Assembly (NCBI GenBank): GCA_900546615.1
Contig: URDJ01000008.1
Span: 10,961 to 74,960, forward strand
DNA: 64,000 nt
Direction: 5' to 3'
DNA from: an uncultured Eubacteriales bacterium
GTDB taxonomy: Bacteria > Bacillota > Clostridia > Oscillospirales > Oscillospiraceae
Position 1 is the first letter of the stretch; each line of letters starts with the position of its first letter. The notes under the pieces were generated by a model. It had not been told where the DNA came from. It did not search any database and was given only the letters and a program-made list of their open reading frames with translations. A program made the translations under genes and the position numbers. Below, piece after piece: positions 26,219 to 34,588 of the stretch.

Positions 26219-26248
26219 ACTATAACACTTTCTCGGCGATAAAGTCAA
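26219..26248 (-). promoter_or_regulatory. Promoter for the NfnAB-like gene
   Basis: On the minus strand: TTGACT (26248-26243), an 18-base spacer, TATAGT (26224-26219) preceded by TGT (extended -10). About 60 bases before the start. Confidence 0.7.
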
Positions 26249-26275
26249 CAAACCTTCTGTAAACGAGGCTACAAA

Positions 26276-26310
26276 AAAGCCCTTCGGTCGCTGCCGAAAG
26301 GCTCTTTTTG
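26276..26310 (-). terminator. Terminator of the BMP/ABC operon
   Basis: On the minus strand: AGCCTTTCGG, loop CAGCGA, CCGAAGGGCT, followed by TTTTTTG. It begins right after the stop of the last permease gene. Confidence 0.85.
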
Positions 26311-27303
26311 TTACCTGTCTTCCCTGAAATATGCAAGTCCCAGATGCGCCGGCGGGTCGTTTTCCCGCTTTTTCCTCAGGGACGAAATTATGAGCACCGC
26401 GATCGTCACGAGGTATGGAAGCATCTTGTACAACTCCTTCACCGCCAGGTTCATCCCCGCCGGGATATAGAGGTGCAGGATATACAAACCGCCGAAAAGT
26501 ATCGACGCCAGTATACTCAGACTCGGCCTCCAGACTGTGAAGATGACCAGCGCTATCGCCAGCCAGCCCCTGTCGCCGAAGGCGTCATTCGACCACACAC
26601 CGCTGGCGTAGTCCATGACGTAGTAGAGCCCGCCGAGGCCAGCGATCATGCAGCCGACACATGTCGCCCCGTATTTATACCTGGTAACGTTAATTCCGGC
26701 AGCGTCCGCAGTCGCCGGGCTCTCGCCCACGGCCCTGAGATTCAGCCCCGGCCTTGTCCTGTTCAGAAAATACGAGCTGCACAGCGCCAGCACAACGGCG
26801 ATATATGCCAACATGCCGTAGGACAGGAATATCTTGCCGAACCAGCCCAGCTCCGAGGCAAAGGGCAGACTGGCCTTGAAATAACCGCTCGTCGCCGAGA
26901 GCGCGATGGAGGGCACGTCGCTGTCCGTGAGCTTTATGAGCGAGCCTCCGAAAAAGTTGCCGAAGCCCACGCCGAAGGTCGTCATCGCAAGGCCCGTCAC
27001 GTTCTGGTTCGCCCTGAGCGTGACCGTCAGGAAGCAGTACAGCAGACCCATGAGCAGGCTGCCCACAAGGCAGCAGACCAGCGGTATGCCCACCGCCAGC
27101 ACGCCGGACATCTCCTCCGCCGGCACCTTCTGCTCATACATAAAGGCGCCTATGACGCCCGAGATCGCGCCCACGTACATGACGCCGGGCAGGCCCAGAT
27201 TCAGGTTGCCGGATTTCTCCGTAAGCGTCTCGCCCGTGCTGCCGCACAGCAGCGGGATGCCCTGCGCCACCGCCCTGGGGATGAAGGATACAAAGTCAAA
27301 CAC
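26311..27303 (-). CDS. Nucleoside ABC transporter permease (NupQ/YufQ type)
   Basis: 330 residues, about eight to nine TM helices, of the branched-chain/ribose-type permease family with the BMP-associated hallmark GETLTEKSGNLNLGLPGVMY and the EAA-like LRAVGESPATADAAGINVTR loop that touches the ATPase. With the neighbouring permease, ATPase and BMP lipoprotein it forms an importer for purine nucleosides or bases. It starts eight bases inside the upstream permease gene and is the last gene before the terminator. Confidence 0.93.
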   Translation of the reverse strand: MFDFVSFIPRAVAQGIPLLCGSTGETLTEKSGNLNLGLPGVMYVGAISGVIGAFMYEQKVPAEEMSGVLAVGIPLVCCLVGSLLMGLLYCFLTVTLRANQNVTGLAMTTFGVGFGNFFGGSLIKLTDSDVPSIALSATSGYFKASLPFASELGWFGKIFLSYGMLAYIAVVLALCSSYFLNRTRPGLNLRAVGESPATADAAGINVTRYKYGATCVGCMIAGLGGLYYVMDYASGVWSNDAFGDRGWLAIALVIFTVWRPSLSILASILFGGLYILHLYIPAGMNLAVKELYKMLPYLVTIAVLIISSLRKKRENDPPAHLGLAYFREDR

Positions 27304-28426
27304 TTGCCTTTTCCTCCTTTCCGCCGGGCGCCTGCTCGTGCTCGCGGTGCCTGAAATTCAGCTTGTAGTCTATGAAAAATTCCGAACCGATAATGAAAAA
27401 CAGTATGATGCCCGAAAGAATGTCGCAAAACGAGTTGTTCAGCCCAAAGGAGGTCGATATCTCGCTCGCGCCCCTCTCGAGGAACACCAGCAGCAGGCTG
27501 GTGAACACCATGAAGACAGGGCTGAACTTCGCCAGCCACGACACCATGACCGCCGTGAACCCCCGGCCGCCCGCCAGCGTGGTCGTTATGGTATGGTCCG
27601 TGCCCGCCACGAGCAGCAGCCCCGCCACGCCGCAGATGGCGCCGGATAGCAGCAGAGTGCGCATGATGACCCGCTCGACCTTTATGCCAACGTATCTCGC
27701 CGTCTTCTCGCTCTCGCCCACGACGCTGATCTCATAGCCGTGCTTGCTGTATTTGAGGTACACGTACATGAACACCGTGATGACCGCCACTATCAGCACG
27801 TTCAGCAAATACTTGTTCGAGCCTATCTGCGGCAGCCAGCCGGCCATCGTGTCCTGATTTATGATGCCGACCTTGCCCGCGCCCTTCGGCACCTCCCAGA
27901 TGATGACGAAATAGGCCACGAGCTGCGTCGCGACGTAGTTCATCATGAGCGTGAACAGGGTCTCGTTGGTGTTCCACTTCGCCTTGAAGAACGCCGGGAT
28001 GACGGCCCAGATCGCACCGGCGGCCACGCCCGCTATCGCCATGATGACGATGAGCAGCCAGTTCGGCACCGAATCGCCTATGAGTATCATGCAGGCCGCG
28101 ACGGCCAGCGAGCCTGCAAGCACCTGGCCCTCCGCGCCGATGTTCCAGAATCGCATCTTGAACGCCGGAGTCACCGCCAACGATATGCACAGCAGTATCG
28201 CCAGATTCTGCAGCGACACCCAGGTCTTGCGGCTCGTGCCGAAGGTGCCCTTGAACATCGCGCCGTAGATCTTTATCGGGTCCTCGCCCGTGAATACCAT
28301 GGTAACGACGGCGCAGACGACGAGCGCCAGCACGATCGCCGCCGCCCTTATCGCCCAGGCCTTGTACCAGGGCAGCGCGGCTCTCTTGGAGATGTGCACG
28401 AGAGGCACGTGCGTCTTGTTATTCAT
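27296..28426 (-). CDS. Nucleoside ABC transporter permease (NupP/YufP type)
   Basis: 376 residues, about nine TM helices. Hallmarks are FKMRFWNIGAEGQVLAGSLA and the coupling loop EISVVGESEKTARYVGIKV. N-terminal cytoplasmic stretch MNNKTHVPLVHISKRAALP precedes the first helix. ATG 28426 overlaps the ATPase stop (ATGAATAA) and sits behind GGGAGGTGCGAAGGAGG; GTG 28438 is an alternative. It pairs with the 26311-27303 permease. Confidence 0.93.
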   Translation of the reverse strand: MNNKTHVPLVHISKRAALPWYKAWAIRAAAIVLALVVCAVVTMVFTGEDPIKIYGAMFKGTFGTSRKTWVSLQNLAILLCISLAVTPAFKMRFWNIGAEGQVLAGSLAVAACMILIGDSVPNWLLIVIMAIAGVAAGAIWAVIPAFFKAKWNTNETLFTLMMNYVATQLVAYFVIIWEVPKGAGKVGIINQDTMAGWLPQIGSNKYLLNVLIVAVITVFMYVYLKYSKHGYEISVVGESEKTARYVGIKVERVIMRTLLLSGAICGVAGLLLVAGTDHTITTTLAGGRGFTAVMVSWLAKFSPVFMVFTSLLLVFLERGASEISTSFGLNNSFCDILSGIILFFIIGSEFFIDYKLNFRHREHEQAPGGKEEKASV

Positions 28427-29960
28427 CCTCCTTCGCACCTCCCAGCCTTGTCATCATCATGCCGACCTTCCGCTTCGTCGCGTCCTTGCCGGCCATCATG
28501 CCGCTCACCCTGCCGCCGCAGAGCACCAGTATCCTGTCGCACAGCTCGAGCAGCACGTCCAGGTCCTCGCCGACGTAGATGACCGCCACACCGCGCTCTT
28601 TCTGCTTGTTTATGAGGTCGTATATCGTATACGACGAGTTTATGTCCAGGCCCCTCACCGCGTAGGCCGTCAGCAGCACCGTCGGCGCGGAGGCTATCTC
28701 CCTGCCCACCAGCACCTTCTGCACATTGCCGCCCGAGAGCCTGCGCACCGGTGTCGAAACACTGGGCGTGTTGACCTCCAGCTCCTCCACGACCTTCTCC
28801 GCAAGGTCGTGCGGCCCCTTCCGGTTCGTGAATATGCCCCGCGTCCGCCTGAACGAGCGCAGCATCATATTGTCCGTCAAATCCATGCTGCCCACAAGGC
28901 CCATGCCCAGCCTGTCCTCCGGCACGAAGGACAGAGCCACGCCCATGTCGCTTATATCCGCCGGGTCCTTGCCGATAAGCTCCTCCGCCTCGCCTGTAGA
29001 CGGCTCTATGTACGTTATCGAACCGCCCTCGGCCCTATGCAGTCCCGCTATCGCCTCCAGCAGCTCCTTCTGCCCACAGCCGGAGATGCCCGCCACGCCC
29101 AGTATCTCGCCCGAGTACGCGGTGAACGACACGCCGTCCAGCTTCAGCACCCCGTCCTCGTCCTTCACGGTGAGGTCCTTCACCACCAGCCGCGGTTTCG
29201 GGTCCTTCGGCTCCGGCCGCTCGATATTCAGCGTCACCGGCCTGCCCACCATCATGTTCGTCATGTCGGCCGCGTTCGTCTGCTTCGTCAGCATGTCGCC
29301 CACGAACTGGCCTTTCCTGAGTATCGCCACGCGGTCGGACAACTCCTCCACCTCGTGCAGCTTGTGCGTGATTATCACCACGCTCTTGCCGTCGTTGCGC
29401 ATGTTCCTGAGCACTGCGAAGAGCTTGTCCGTCTCCTGCGGCGTCAGCACCGCCGTCGGCTCGTCAAGGATCAGGATGTCCGCGCCCCGGTAAAGCACCT
29501 TCACGATCTCCACCGTCTGCTTCTCCGACACGGACATGTCGTATATCTTCTTTTTGGGGTCCACCTCGAAGCCGTAGGCATCGCATATCGCCTTTATCTT
29601 CTCCGAGACCTTGCCCAGATCCAGCCCCCCCTTGCCGGGCAGGCCGAGGATGATGTTCTCCGCCGCCGAGAGCACGTCCACGAGCTTGAAATGCTGATGG
29701 ATCATGCCTATGCCGAGGTCAAAGGCGTCCTTGGGCGAGCGGATGGCGACCTCCCTGCCGTCCACGAAAATCTGGCCCTCGTCGGGATAGTAGATGCCCG
29801 AGAGCATGTTCATGAGCGTCGTCTTGCCGCTGCCGTTCTCCCCCAGCAGCGCCAGGATCTCCCCCCTGTAGATGTCGAGCCAGACCTTGTCGTTTGCGAC
29901 GATACTGCCGAAGGTCTTCGTGATATTCCGCATCTGTACTGCCGCGGTCTTGCCGTCCAA
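28419..29960 (-). CDS. Nucleoside ABC transporter ATP-binding protein (NupO/YufO type, two ABC domains)
   Basis: 513 residues with two nucleotide-binding domains. Domain 1: Walker A LLGENGSGKTTLMNML, signature SVSEKQTVEIVK, Walker B DILILDEPTAVL. Domain 2 has the degenerate Walker A GVAGISGCGQKELLEAIAG, signature RLSGGNVQKV and VLLTAYAVRGLD in place of a canonical Walker B, as usual in RbsA/NupO-type ATPases. TTG 29960 is chosen because GGGGGAGGG lies six bases upstream; a longer frame would begin inside the intercistronic hairpins. Confidence 0.93.
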   Translation of the reverse strand: MDGKTAAVQMRNITKTFGSIVANDKVWLDIYRGEILALLGENGSGKTTLMNMLSGIYYPDEGQIFVDGREVAIRSPKDAFDLGIGMIHQHFKLVDVLSAAENIILGLPGKGGLDLGKVSEKIKAICDAYGFEVDPKKKIYDMSVSEKQTVEIVKVLYRGADILILDEPTAVLTPQETDKLFAVLRNMRNDGKSVVIITHKLHEVEELSDRVAILRKGQFVGDMLTKQTNAADMTNMMVGRPVTLNIERPEPKDPKPRLVVKDLTVKDEDGVLKLDGVSFTAYSGEILGVAGISGCGQKELLEAIAGLHRAEGGSITYIEPSTGEAEELIGKDPADISDMGVALSFVPEDRLGMGLVGSMDLTDNMMLRSFRRTRGIFTNRKGPHDLAEKVVEELEVNTPSVSTPVRRLSGGNVQKVLVGREIASAPTVLLTAYAVRGLDINSSYTIYDLINKQKERGVAVIYVGEDLDVLLELCDRILVLCGGRVSGMMAGKDATKRKVGMMMTRLGGAKEDE

Positions 29961-30000
29961 TAGGTTCCCTCCCCCTGATGATACGTGCTTTAAAAACTCC

Positions 30001-30038
30001 AAAGGACAGCGCAGCGAAAAACCGCTGCGTTGTCCTTT
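30001..30038 (-). other. Intercistronic hairpin 1 (BMP gene / ATPase gene)
   Basis: A 16-bp stem (AAAGGACAGCGCAGCG / CGCTGCGTTGTCCTTT, one G-T pair) followed on the minus strand by GGAGTTTTTAAAG. Probably a partial terminator or 3'-end protector that lets the BMP lipoprotein be made in excess over the transporter. Confidence 0.75.
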
Positions 30039-30039
30039 G

Positions 30040-30072
30040 CCGGCAAGCCGCCTGAAAGCGGCGGCTTGCCGG
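30040..30072 (-). other. Intercistronic hairpin 2 (BMP gene / ATPase gene)
   Basis: A perfect 13-bp stem (CCGGCAAGCCGCC / GGCGGCTTGCCGG) about 30 bases after the BMP stop, immediately before hairpin 1 in the transcript and without its own U-run. Confidence 0.75.
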
Positions 30073-30100
30073 TCCTGCCTTTACTTACAGAGCTTCGATA

Positions 30101-31378
30101 TCAACCAAAGTTGGTGTCGAGCAGGGTGATGCCATCGATCTGCAGGTCGAAATACGGGGCCGAACGGGCGGTGGACTCGGCGAAATAGCCGTCCACGATG
30201 GCCTCGGTATCCGGGGTGTAGTCGGCGTCGGTGTCGACATCGGCCATATAGCTGGTCTTGGTCTCGCCGCCGACGGTGAAGGTGCTCACGTCGAAGACGT
30301 GGAGGGTGCCGGCCTCGAGCTCGGCCTTCGCGGCCTCTATGGCCTCGGCGGTGCCTTCGGCGGCAGCGGCCTCGTTTATGTCGCTCAGCTCAACGGAGCC
30401 GGTGGCAAGGGTGCCGGTCCAGTCGGCGGCGATGGCCTCGCCGTTCACGACGCAGTTTATCATGTACTCGAAGTAGGGCTCCCAGTTGATGCGGGAGGAC
30501 ACGATGAAGGTGTTCGGGCAGGCATCGACAGTGCTGCCGTTGTAGGAGATGTTCGGGACACCGGCCTCCTCACAGGCGGTCGGGGCGCCCATGGAGTCGG
30601 CGTGCTGGCTGATGAGGACGCAGCCGTTGGCGATGAGGCTGTTCGCGCCTTCCTTCTCGGCGGTCTCATCGTACCAGGCGCCGGTGAAGGTGACCTCCAT
30701 GGTCACGCTCGGGCAGACGCTCTTGGCGCCCAGATAGAAGCTGGTGTAGCCGGAGATGACCTCGGCGTAGGTGTAGGCGCCGACATAGCCCATCTTGGCC
30801 TCGTCCTCGGTGATCTCACCGGCCTCGATCATCTCGTTGAGCTTCATGCCCGCGGCGATGCCGGCGAGGTAGCGGCCCTCGTAGATGGAGGCAAAGGCGT
30901 TGTGGAAGTTGTCAAGTCCCTCAGTGTGAGCCTTGGTGCCGGTGGCATGGCAGAACTGCACCTCGGGGAACTCACGCGCGGCCTGGATCATGAAGTCCTC
31001 GTGGCCGAAGCTGTCGGCAAAGACGATATTGCAGCCGCTGTCGGCAAGGTCTGCCGCGGCGTCATAGCACTCCTGTCCCTCGGGGACGTTGGTGCGCAGC
31101 ACGTACTGGTCCTCAGAGAGACCCAGAGCCTCGCAGGCTGCCTTGGCGGCGTTTATGAAGTTGAGGTCGTAGGTCGAGTTCTCATCATGCAGGAAGATGA
31201 AGCCGACCTTGATCTCGTCGAGAGGAATACCGGCGGTCTCCGGTGCGTCGGTGGCAGGGGTATCGGTGTTGACGTCGCCGTCGCCGGCGGGCTCGGTGGT
31301 CTCAGGCGCTTCCTCACCGCAGGCGGCGAGCGCAAAGACCATCACGAGAGCGAGCAGAAGTGCAAGAAACTTCTTCAT
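30101..31378 (-). CDS. BMP-family nucleoside-binding lipoprotein
   Basis: 425 residues. Lipoprotein signal peptide MKKFLALLLALVMVFALAAC with Cys 20 as the lipidation site, an Ala/Pro/Glu/Thr-rich linker, then the BMP/Med fold: IKVGFIFLHDENSTYDLNF, FADSFGHEDFMIQAAREFPE, ATGTKAHTEGLDNFHNAFAS, YVGAYTYAEVISGYTSFYLG. It captures the nucleoside or base outside the membrane for the two-permease importer. The final about 100 residues are specific to the group. ATG 31378 follows TTTGGAGGAG. It is controlled by the purine riboswitch and leader terminator directly upstream. Confidence 0.95.
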   Translation of the reverse strand: MKKFLALLLALVMVFALAACGEEAPETTEPAGDGDVNTDTPATDAPETAGIPLDEIKVGFIFLHDENSTYDLNFINAAKAACEALGLSEDQYVLRTNVPEGQECYDAAADLADSGCNIVFADSFGHEDFMIQAAREFPEVQFCHATGTKAHTEGLDNFHNAFASIYEGRYLAGIAAGMKLNEMIEAGEITEDEAKMGYVGAYTYAEVISGYTSFYLGAKSVCPSVTMEVTFTGAWYDETAEKEGANSLIANGCVLISQHADSMGAPTACEEAGVPNISYNGSTVDACPNTFIVSSRINWEPYFEYMINCVVNGEAIAADWTGTLATGSVELSDINEAAAAEGTAEAIEAAKAELEAGTLHVFDVSTFTVGGETKTSYMADVDTDADYTPDTEAIVDGYFAESTARSAPYFDLQIDGITLLDTNFG

Positions 31379-31430
31379 TTTTTCTCCTCCAAAGTTAAGA
31401 GTTTATCTAAAGGCCCAAAGCCGATAGAAC

Positions 31431-31463
31431 AAAGAGAATGCGGAGACCCAAAAGGCCTCCGCA
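31431..31463 (-). terminator. Riboswitch expression-platform terminator
   Basis: On the minus strand TGCGGAGGCC / GGGTCTCCGCA (10 bp with one G-U) and a U-rich tail TTCTCTTTG. The 5' arm CGGAGGC can pair instead with GCCTCCG about 15 bases upstream, giving a mutually exclusive fold. Confidence 0.75.
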
Positions 31464-31496
31464 CAGGACGAGCCCGGAGGCACGACCCCCCCCAGG

Positions 31497-31571
31497 CGCG
31501 TCGATAGTCCGGCCATTTACGGCGGCCGGGTAGAAACCTCGGAACCATATCATCCAATTTATATCGACACG
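31497..31571 (-). promoter_or_regulatory. Purine riboswitch aptamer (guanine type)
   Basis: On the minus strand: P1 GTCGATA/TATCGAC (extendable to 10 bp), conserved J1/2 TATAAA, L2 GATATGG, J2/3 GTTTCTACC, P3 CCGGCC/GGCCGG with L3 GCCGTAAAT, then GGACTAT. The pyrimidine that selects the ligand is C in GACTAT, as in the guanine/hypoxanthine xpt aptamer of B. subtilis; adenine aptamers have GATTAT. Ligand-bound P1 would favour the terminator and shut off the BMP/ABC operon. Confidence 0.95.
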
Positions 31572-31590
31572 ATATTAAGCTATAATAGAG

Positions 31591-32184
31591 TCAGCAGAAT
31601 TCTATCTTCCCGTCGTCGGACATGGACTTGATCCTAGCCAGGGACTCGACCCTCACGCCCTCGGAGCGGATCAGCTCGCCGCCCGGCTGGAAAGCCTTCT
31701 CGATCGCTATGCCCGCGCCGACCACGGTCGCGCCAGCCTGACGCACCAACGAGATCAGCCCGTGCAGCGCCGCGCCGTTGGCAAGAAAGTCATCCACGAT
31801 GAGCACCCTGTCCTCAGGCCCTATGTAGTCCTTCGAGACCAGAATGGTGTTCGTGTCGCCGTGGGTGAAGGAGTGCACCGTTGCCGTCCAGAACTCTCCG
31901 AAAAGATTCCTCGTCCGGTTCTTCTTGGCAAACAAAACAGGGCACCCGAAAACCTGACCTGTGATGCAGGCCAGTCCGATGCCCGATGCTTCGATCGTCA
32001 GTATTTTATTCACGCCCTCGCCCGCAAAGAGACGATGCAGCTCTTTCGCCATCTCGGTAAAAAGCTCGGGGTCCATAAGATGATTCAGAAAACCGTCTAC
32101 CTTCAGTATGCCCCCGGGCAGGACTACTCCGTCCTCCGCGATACGGCGCTCCAAAAGCTGCAAGGCGCTCACTCCCATCCCCAA
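31591..32184 (-). CDS. xpt: Xanthine phosphoribosyltransferase
   Basis: Makes XMP from xanthine and PRPP for purine salvage. Up to 197 residues with family features KVDGFLNHLMDP, ILTIEASGIGLACITGQVFG, the PRPP loop VLIVDDFLANGAALHGLISL and a C-terminal VESLARIKSM matching B. subtilis Xpt along its length. The start is uncertain: TTG 32184 (behind CAGGG), ATG 32178 or GTG 32172; the last best matches the B. subtilis N-terminus. The purine riboswitch lies downstream, between xpt and the BMP operon, so xpt itself is not under it. Confidence 0.95.
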   Translation of the reverse strand: MGMGVSALQLLERRIAEDGVVLPGGILKVDGFLNHLMDPELFTEMAKELHRLFAGEGVNKILTIEASGIGLACITGQVFGCPVLFAKKNRTRNLFGEFWTATVHSFTHGDTNTILVSKDYIGPEDRVLIVDDFLANGAALHGLISLVRQAGATVVGAGIAIEKAFQPGGELIRSEGVRVESLARIKSMSDDGKIEFC

Positions 32185-32216
32185 AGTACGGCCCTGGCCG
32201 ACGAAAAACTACTCTT

Positions 32217-32245
32217 AATATACAACATCTTTCCCCGGAGCACAA
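32217..32245 (-). promoter_or_regulatory. Putative promoter for xpt
   Basis: On the minus strand TTGTGC (32245-32240), 17-base spacer, TATATT (32222-32217). No purine aptamer was found in this leader. Confidence 0.5.
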
Positions 32246-32387
32246 CTGGCTTTTTGAACAATTTTGACCTTTTTCGACGCTATTTTTACGTGTTTATCCA
32301 TAGCTCGGGCACTACGGGGATTTACAAAAGAGGGCGAAAGGTATAAAATGAGAAAACTCCACATTTCGGCCGAACGGAGGCAATAAA

Positions 32388-32777
32388 ATGAGCAAGCTAC
32401 ACAAAAAGATGGTCGCCCTCGGGAACCTCTCGCACCACAGCTACGACAGCATCGTCGCCGCCTGCGGCGAACCCAAAGAAAAAAAGCCCTGCACTTTCTC
32501 TGATGTAGGCGAAGGTTTCCGCGCCACATGGACGGACGGGATCTTCGTCCTGACCCTGAACTTCAGCCCGGACGGCAGCTACTGCGGCATCTACCACCAC
32601 CGCAACTGGCAGCCGTACATCATCATGGCCGTCGTCTCCGTTGTGATAATAGCGGGCGCGCTCATAGGCGGCTATTTCATGCGGCAGGCGAACGAGGCAA
32701 AGCAAAATCAGGAGCCGTCGGAAATAGTCGAGACTGCCCTTGAGTATGACGGTGAATATCAGGAGGTAAGTCTGTAA
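32388..32777 (+). CDS. Small single-TM protein of unknown function
   Basis: 129 residues: an N-terminal soluble domain (about 1-75, with SPDGSYCGIYHHRNWQPYI just before the membrane), one TM helix (about 79-99, IIMAVVSVVIIAGALIGGYF) and a short acidic C-terminal tail. ATG 32388 follows GGAGGCAATAAA. The SDVGEGFRATWTDGIFVLTL segment looks like a small beta-domain. No family recognised. It precedes pepF by one base, so the two are co-transcribed. Confidence 0.8.
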   Translation: MSKLHKKMVALGNLSHHSYDSIVAACGEPKEKKPCTFSDVGEGFRATWTDGIFVLTLNFSPDGSYCGIYHHRNWQPYIIMAVVSVVIIAGALIGGYFMRQANEAKQNQEPSEIVETALEYDGEYQEVSL

Positions 32778-32778
32778 C

Positions 32779-34482
32779 ATGCGCAAGTTCCCCGAAATGC
32801 CCTACGAGCGCCCGGATGTCGAGGAGGCAAAACGATTCATGGGCGAGGCGGCCGCAAGGCTCGGCTCGGCAGAGAACTTCGAGGCCGCCGACGAGGTCTT
32901 CCGCGAGGTCGACCGGCGCAGCGACGAGCTCAACACCATGTTCACGATAGCCCGCATCCAGCACGATATAAATACTGAGGACAAGTTTTACGATGCCGAG
33001 GTCGAGTTTGCCGACTCCGTCCTGCCCGAGCTGGAGGAATATGTGGACCGCTGGAACCGCAGCCTGGTGGAGAGCCGCTGGAGACCGCAGCTGGAAGAAA
33101 AATACTGTCGGCTCGCGTTTTTGAACAAAGAGCTCGACATGCGCGCCTTCTCCCCCGAGATAGTCCCGGAGCTGCAGCGCGAGAACGCGCTGTGCACGGA
33201 GTACTCCAAGCTGCTCGCCTCGGCGCAGATCGAGTTCGAGGGCGGGGTCTACACGCTCTCGCAGCTGAGCCCCTTCAAGCAGTCGCCGGACGACGAAAAG
33301 CGCCTTGCTGCCTGGAAGGCCGAGGGCGCCTGGTACATGTCCCGCGCGGACCGGCTCGACTCTATCTACGACGAGCTGGTAAAGCTCAGGGACACGATGG
33401 GCAGGAAGCTCGGGCACGAAAACTACATCCCGCTCGGCTACGACAGAATGCAGCGCAACTGCTACACGAAAGAGGATGTCGAGAGTTTCCGCAAGGCGGT
33501 GGTGAAGCACATCGTCCCTCTTGCCGACGCGGTGTACCGGTGTCAGGCGAAACGGCTGGGCAAGGAATACCCCATGAACTATGCCGACAACGCCCTTGAA
33601 TTCCGCAGCGGCAACCCGAAGCCTCAGGGCACGCCGGACGACATCCTCGCGGCAGGCCGGAGGTTCTACCACGAGCTGAGTCCCGAGACGGCGGAGTTTA
33701 TCGACTTCATGTACGATAACGAGCTGCTCGACGTGCTCTCGAGGAAGGGCAAGGCCGGCGGCGGCTACTGCACCACCCTCGGCAGCTACAACTGCCCCTT
33801 TATCTTCGCGAACTTCAACGGCACCTCTCACGACGTAGAGGTCATCACGCACGAGGCGGGCCACGCCTTTGCCAACTATACGGGGCGCTATATCGTGCCC
33901 TCGGAGTGCCAGTGGCCCTCGCTGGAAGCCTGCGAGGTGCATTCGATGTCGATGGAGTTCTTCGCCTGGCCCTGGGCGGAGCAGTTCTTCGGCCCCGACG
34001 CACGCAAGTTCCGCTATTCTCACCTTGCCGACGCGCTTACCTTCATACCCTACGGCACGATGGTCGATCATTTCCAGCACATCGTGTACGAAAAACCGGA
34101 GCTGACGCCCGCGGAGCGCAACGACGCATGGAGAAAGCTCACCGCGGTCTATATGCCCTGGATGCGTCTGGACGGCATCCCCTTCTACGGCGAGGGACGC
34201 GCCTGGCAGCGGCAGCACCACATCTACGAGAGCCCCTTCTATTATATAGATTACTGCCTCGCACAGACGGTCTCTCTGCAGTTCTGGGCGGAGATACAGA
34301 AGGATGCGAAGGCTGCGTGGGAGAAATACATGGCCTATACGAGACCCGCCGGCACAAAAACCTTCAAGGAGCTGGTCGCCGGGGCCGGCCTCGACTCTCC
34401 CTTCGGCGAGGCGGCGATGAAGGCCATAGCCGAAGCTGCCGGCGGCTGGCTCGAGGGCTACGACCTGAGCGGCATTGAATAA
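32779..34482 (+). CDS. pepF: M3 family oligoendopeptidase (PepF-like)
   Basis: Cytoplasmic zinc peptidase that degrades oligopeptides. 567 residues, the usual length for the shorter M3 (M3B) group. The zinc motif HExxH is HEAGH in VEVITHEAGHAFANYTGRY, followed by the third ligand Glu in WPSLEACEVHSMSMEFF. The C-terminal FYGEGRAWQRQHHIYESPFY with catalytic His/Tyr is conserved. It begins just after the small TM protein (GGAGGTAAGTCTGTAAC) and ends before a hairpin shared with the convergent CD1247-like gene. Confidence 0.95.
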   Translation: MRKFPEMPYERPDVEEAKRFMGEAAARLGSAENFEAADEVFREVDRRSDELNTMFTIARIQHDINTEDKFYDAEVEFADSVLPELEEYVDRWNRSLVESRWRPQLEEKYCRLAFLNKELDMRAFSPEIVPELQRENALCTEYSKLLASAQIEFEGGVYTLSQLSPFKQSPDDEKRLAAWKAEGAWYMSRADRLDSIYDELVKLRDTMGRKLGHENYIPLGYDRMQRNCYTKEDVESFRKAVVKHIVPLADAVYRCQAKRLGKEYPMNYADNALEFRSGNPKPQGTPDDILAAGRRFYHELSPETAEFIDFMYDNELLDVLSRKGKAGGGYCTTLGSYNCPFIFANFNGTSHDVEVITHEAGHAFANYTGRYIVPSECQWPSLEACEVHSMSMEFFAWPWAEQFFGPDARKFRYSHLADALTFIPYGTMVDHFQHIVYEKPELTPAERNDAWRKLTAVYMPWMRLDGIPFYGEGRAWQRQHHIYESPFYYIDYCLAQTVSLQFWAEIQKDAKAAWEKYMAYTRPAGTKTFKELVAGAGLDSPFGEAAMKAIAEAAGGWLEGYDLSGIE

Positions 34483-34540
34483 GCGCCAAAGCACACGGGT
34501 ATTCGATATTGCCTCGCGCACATGATGACCTGTAAATGCA

Positions 34541-34588
34541 ACGCCCCCGGCCGGAGATATCCGACCGGGGGCGCGTCTGCTTTTTTTG
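34541..34588. terminator. Terminator between pepF and the CD1247-like gene
   Basis: Stem CGCCCCCGG.CCGGA / TCCGA.CCGGGGGCG with a GATA loop; TTTTTTT follows after CGTCTGC on the plus side. Convergent genes on both sides. Confidence 0.75.

Noticed and set aside
30299..31507. 402-codon plus-strand frame rich in Gly/Val/Asp
   Set aside because: Mirror of the BMP lipoprotein gene and its riboswitch leader; no independent ribosome site or motif.
32677..34521. 614-codon minus-strand frame
   Set aside because: Mirror of the M3 peptidase gene, which has the HEAGH zinc motif and a good start.
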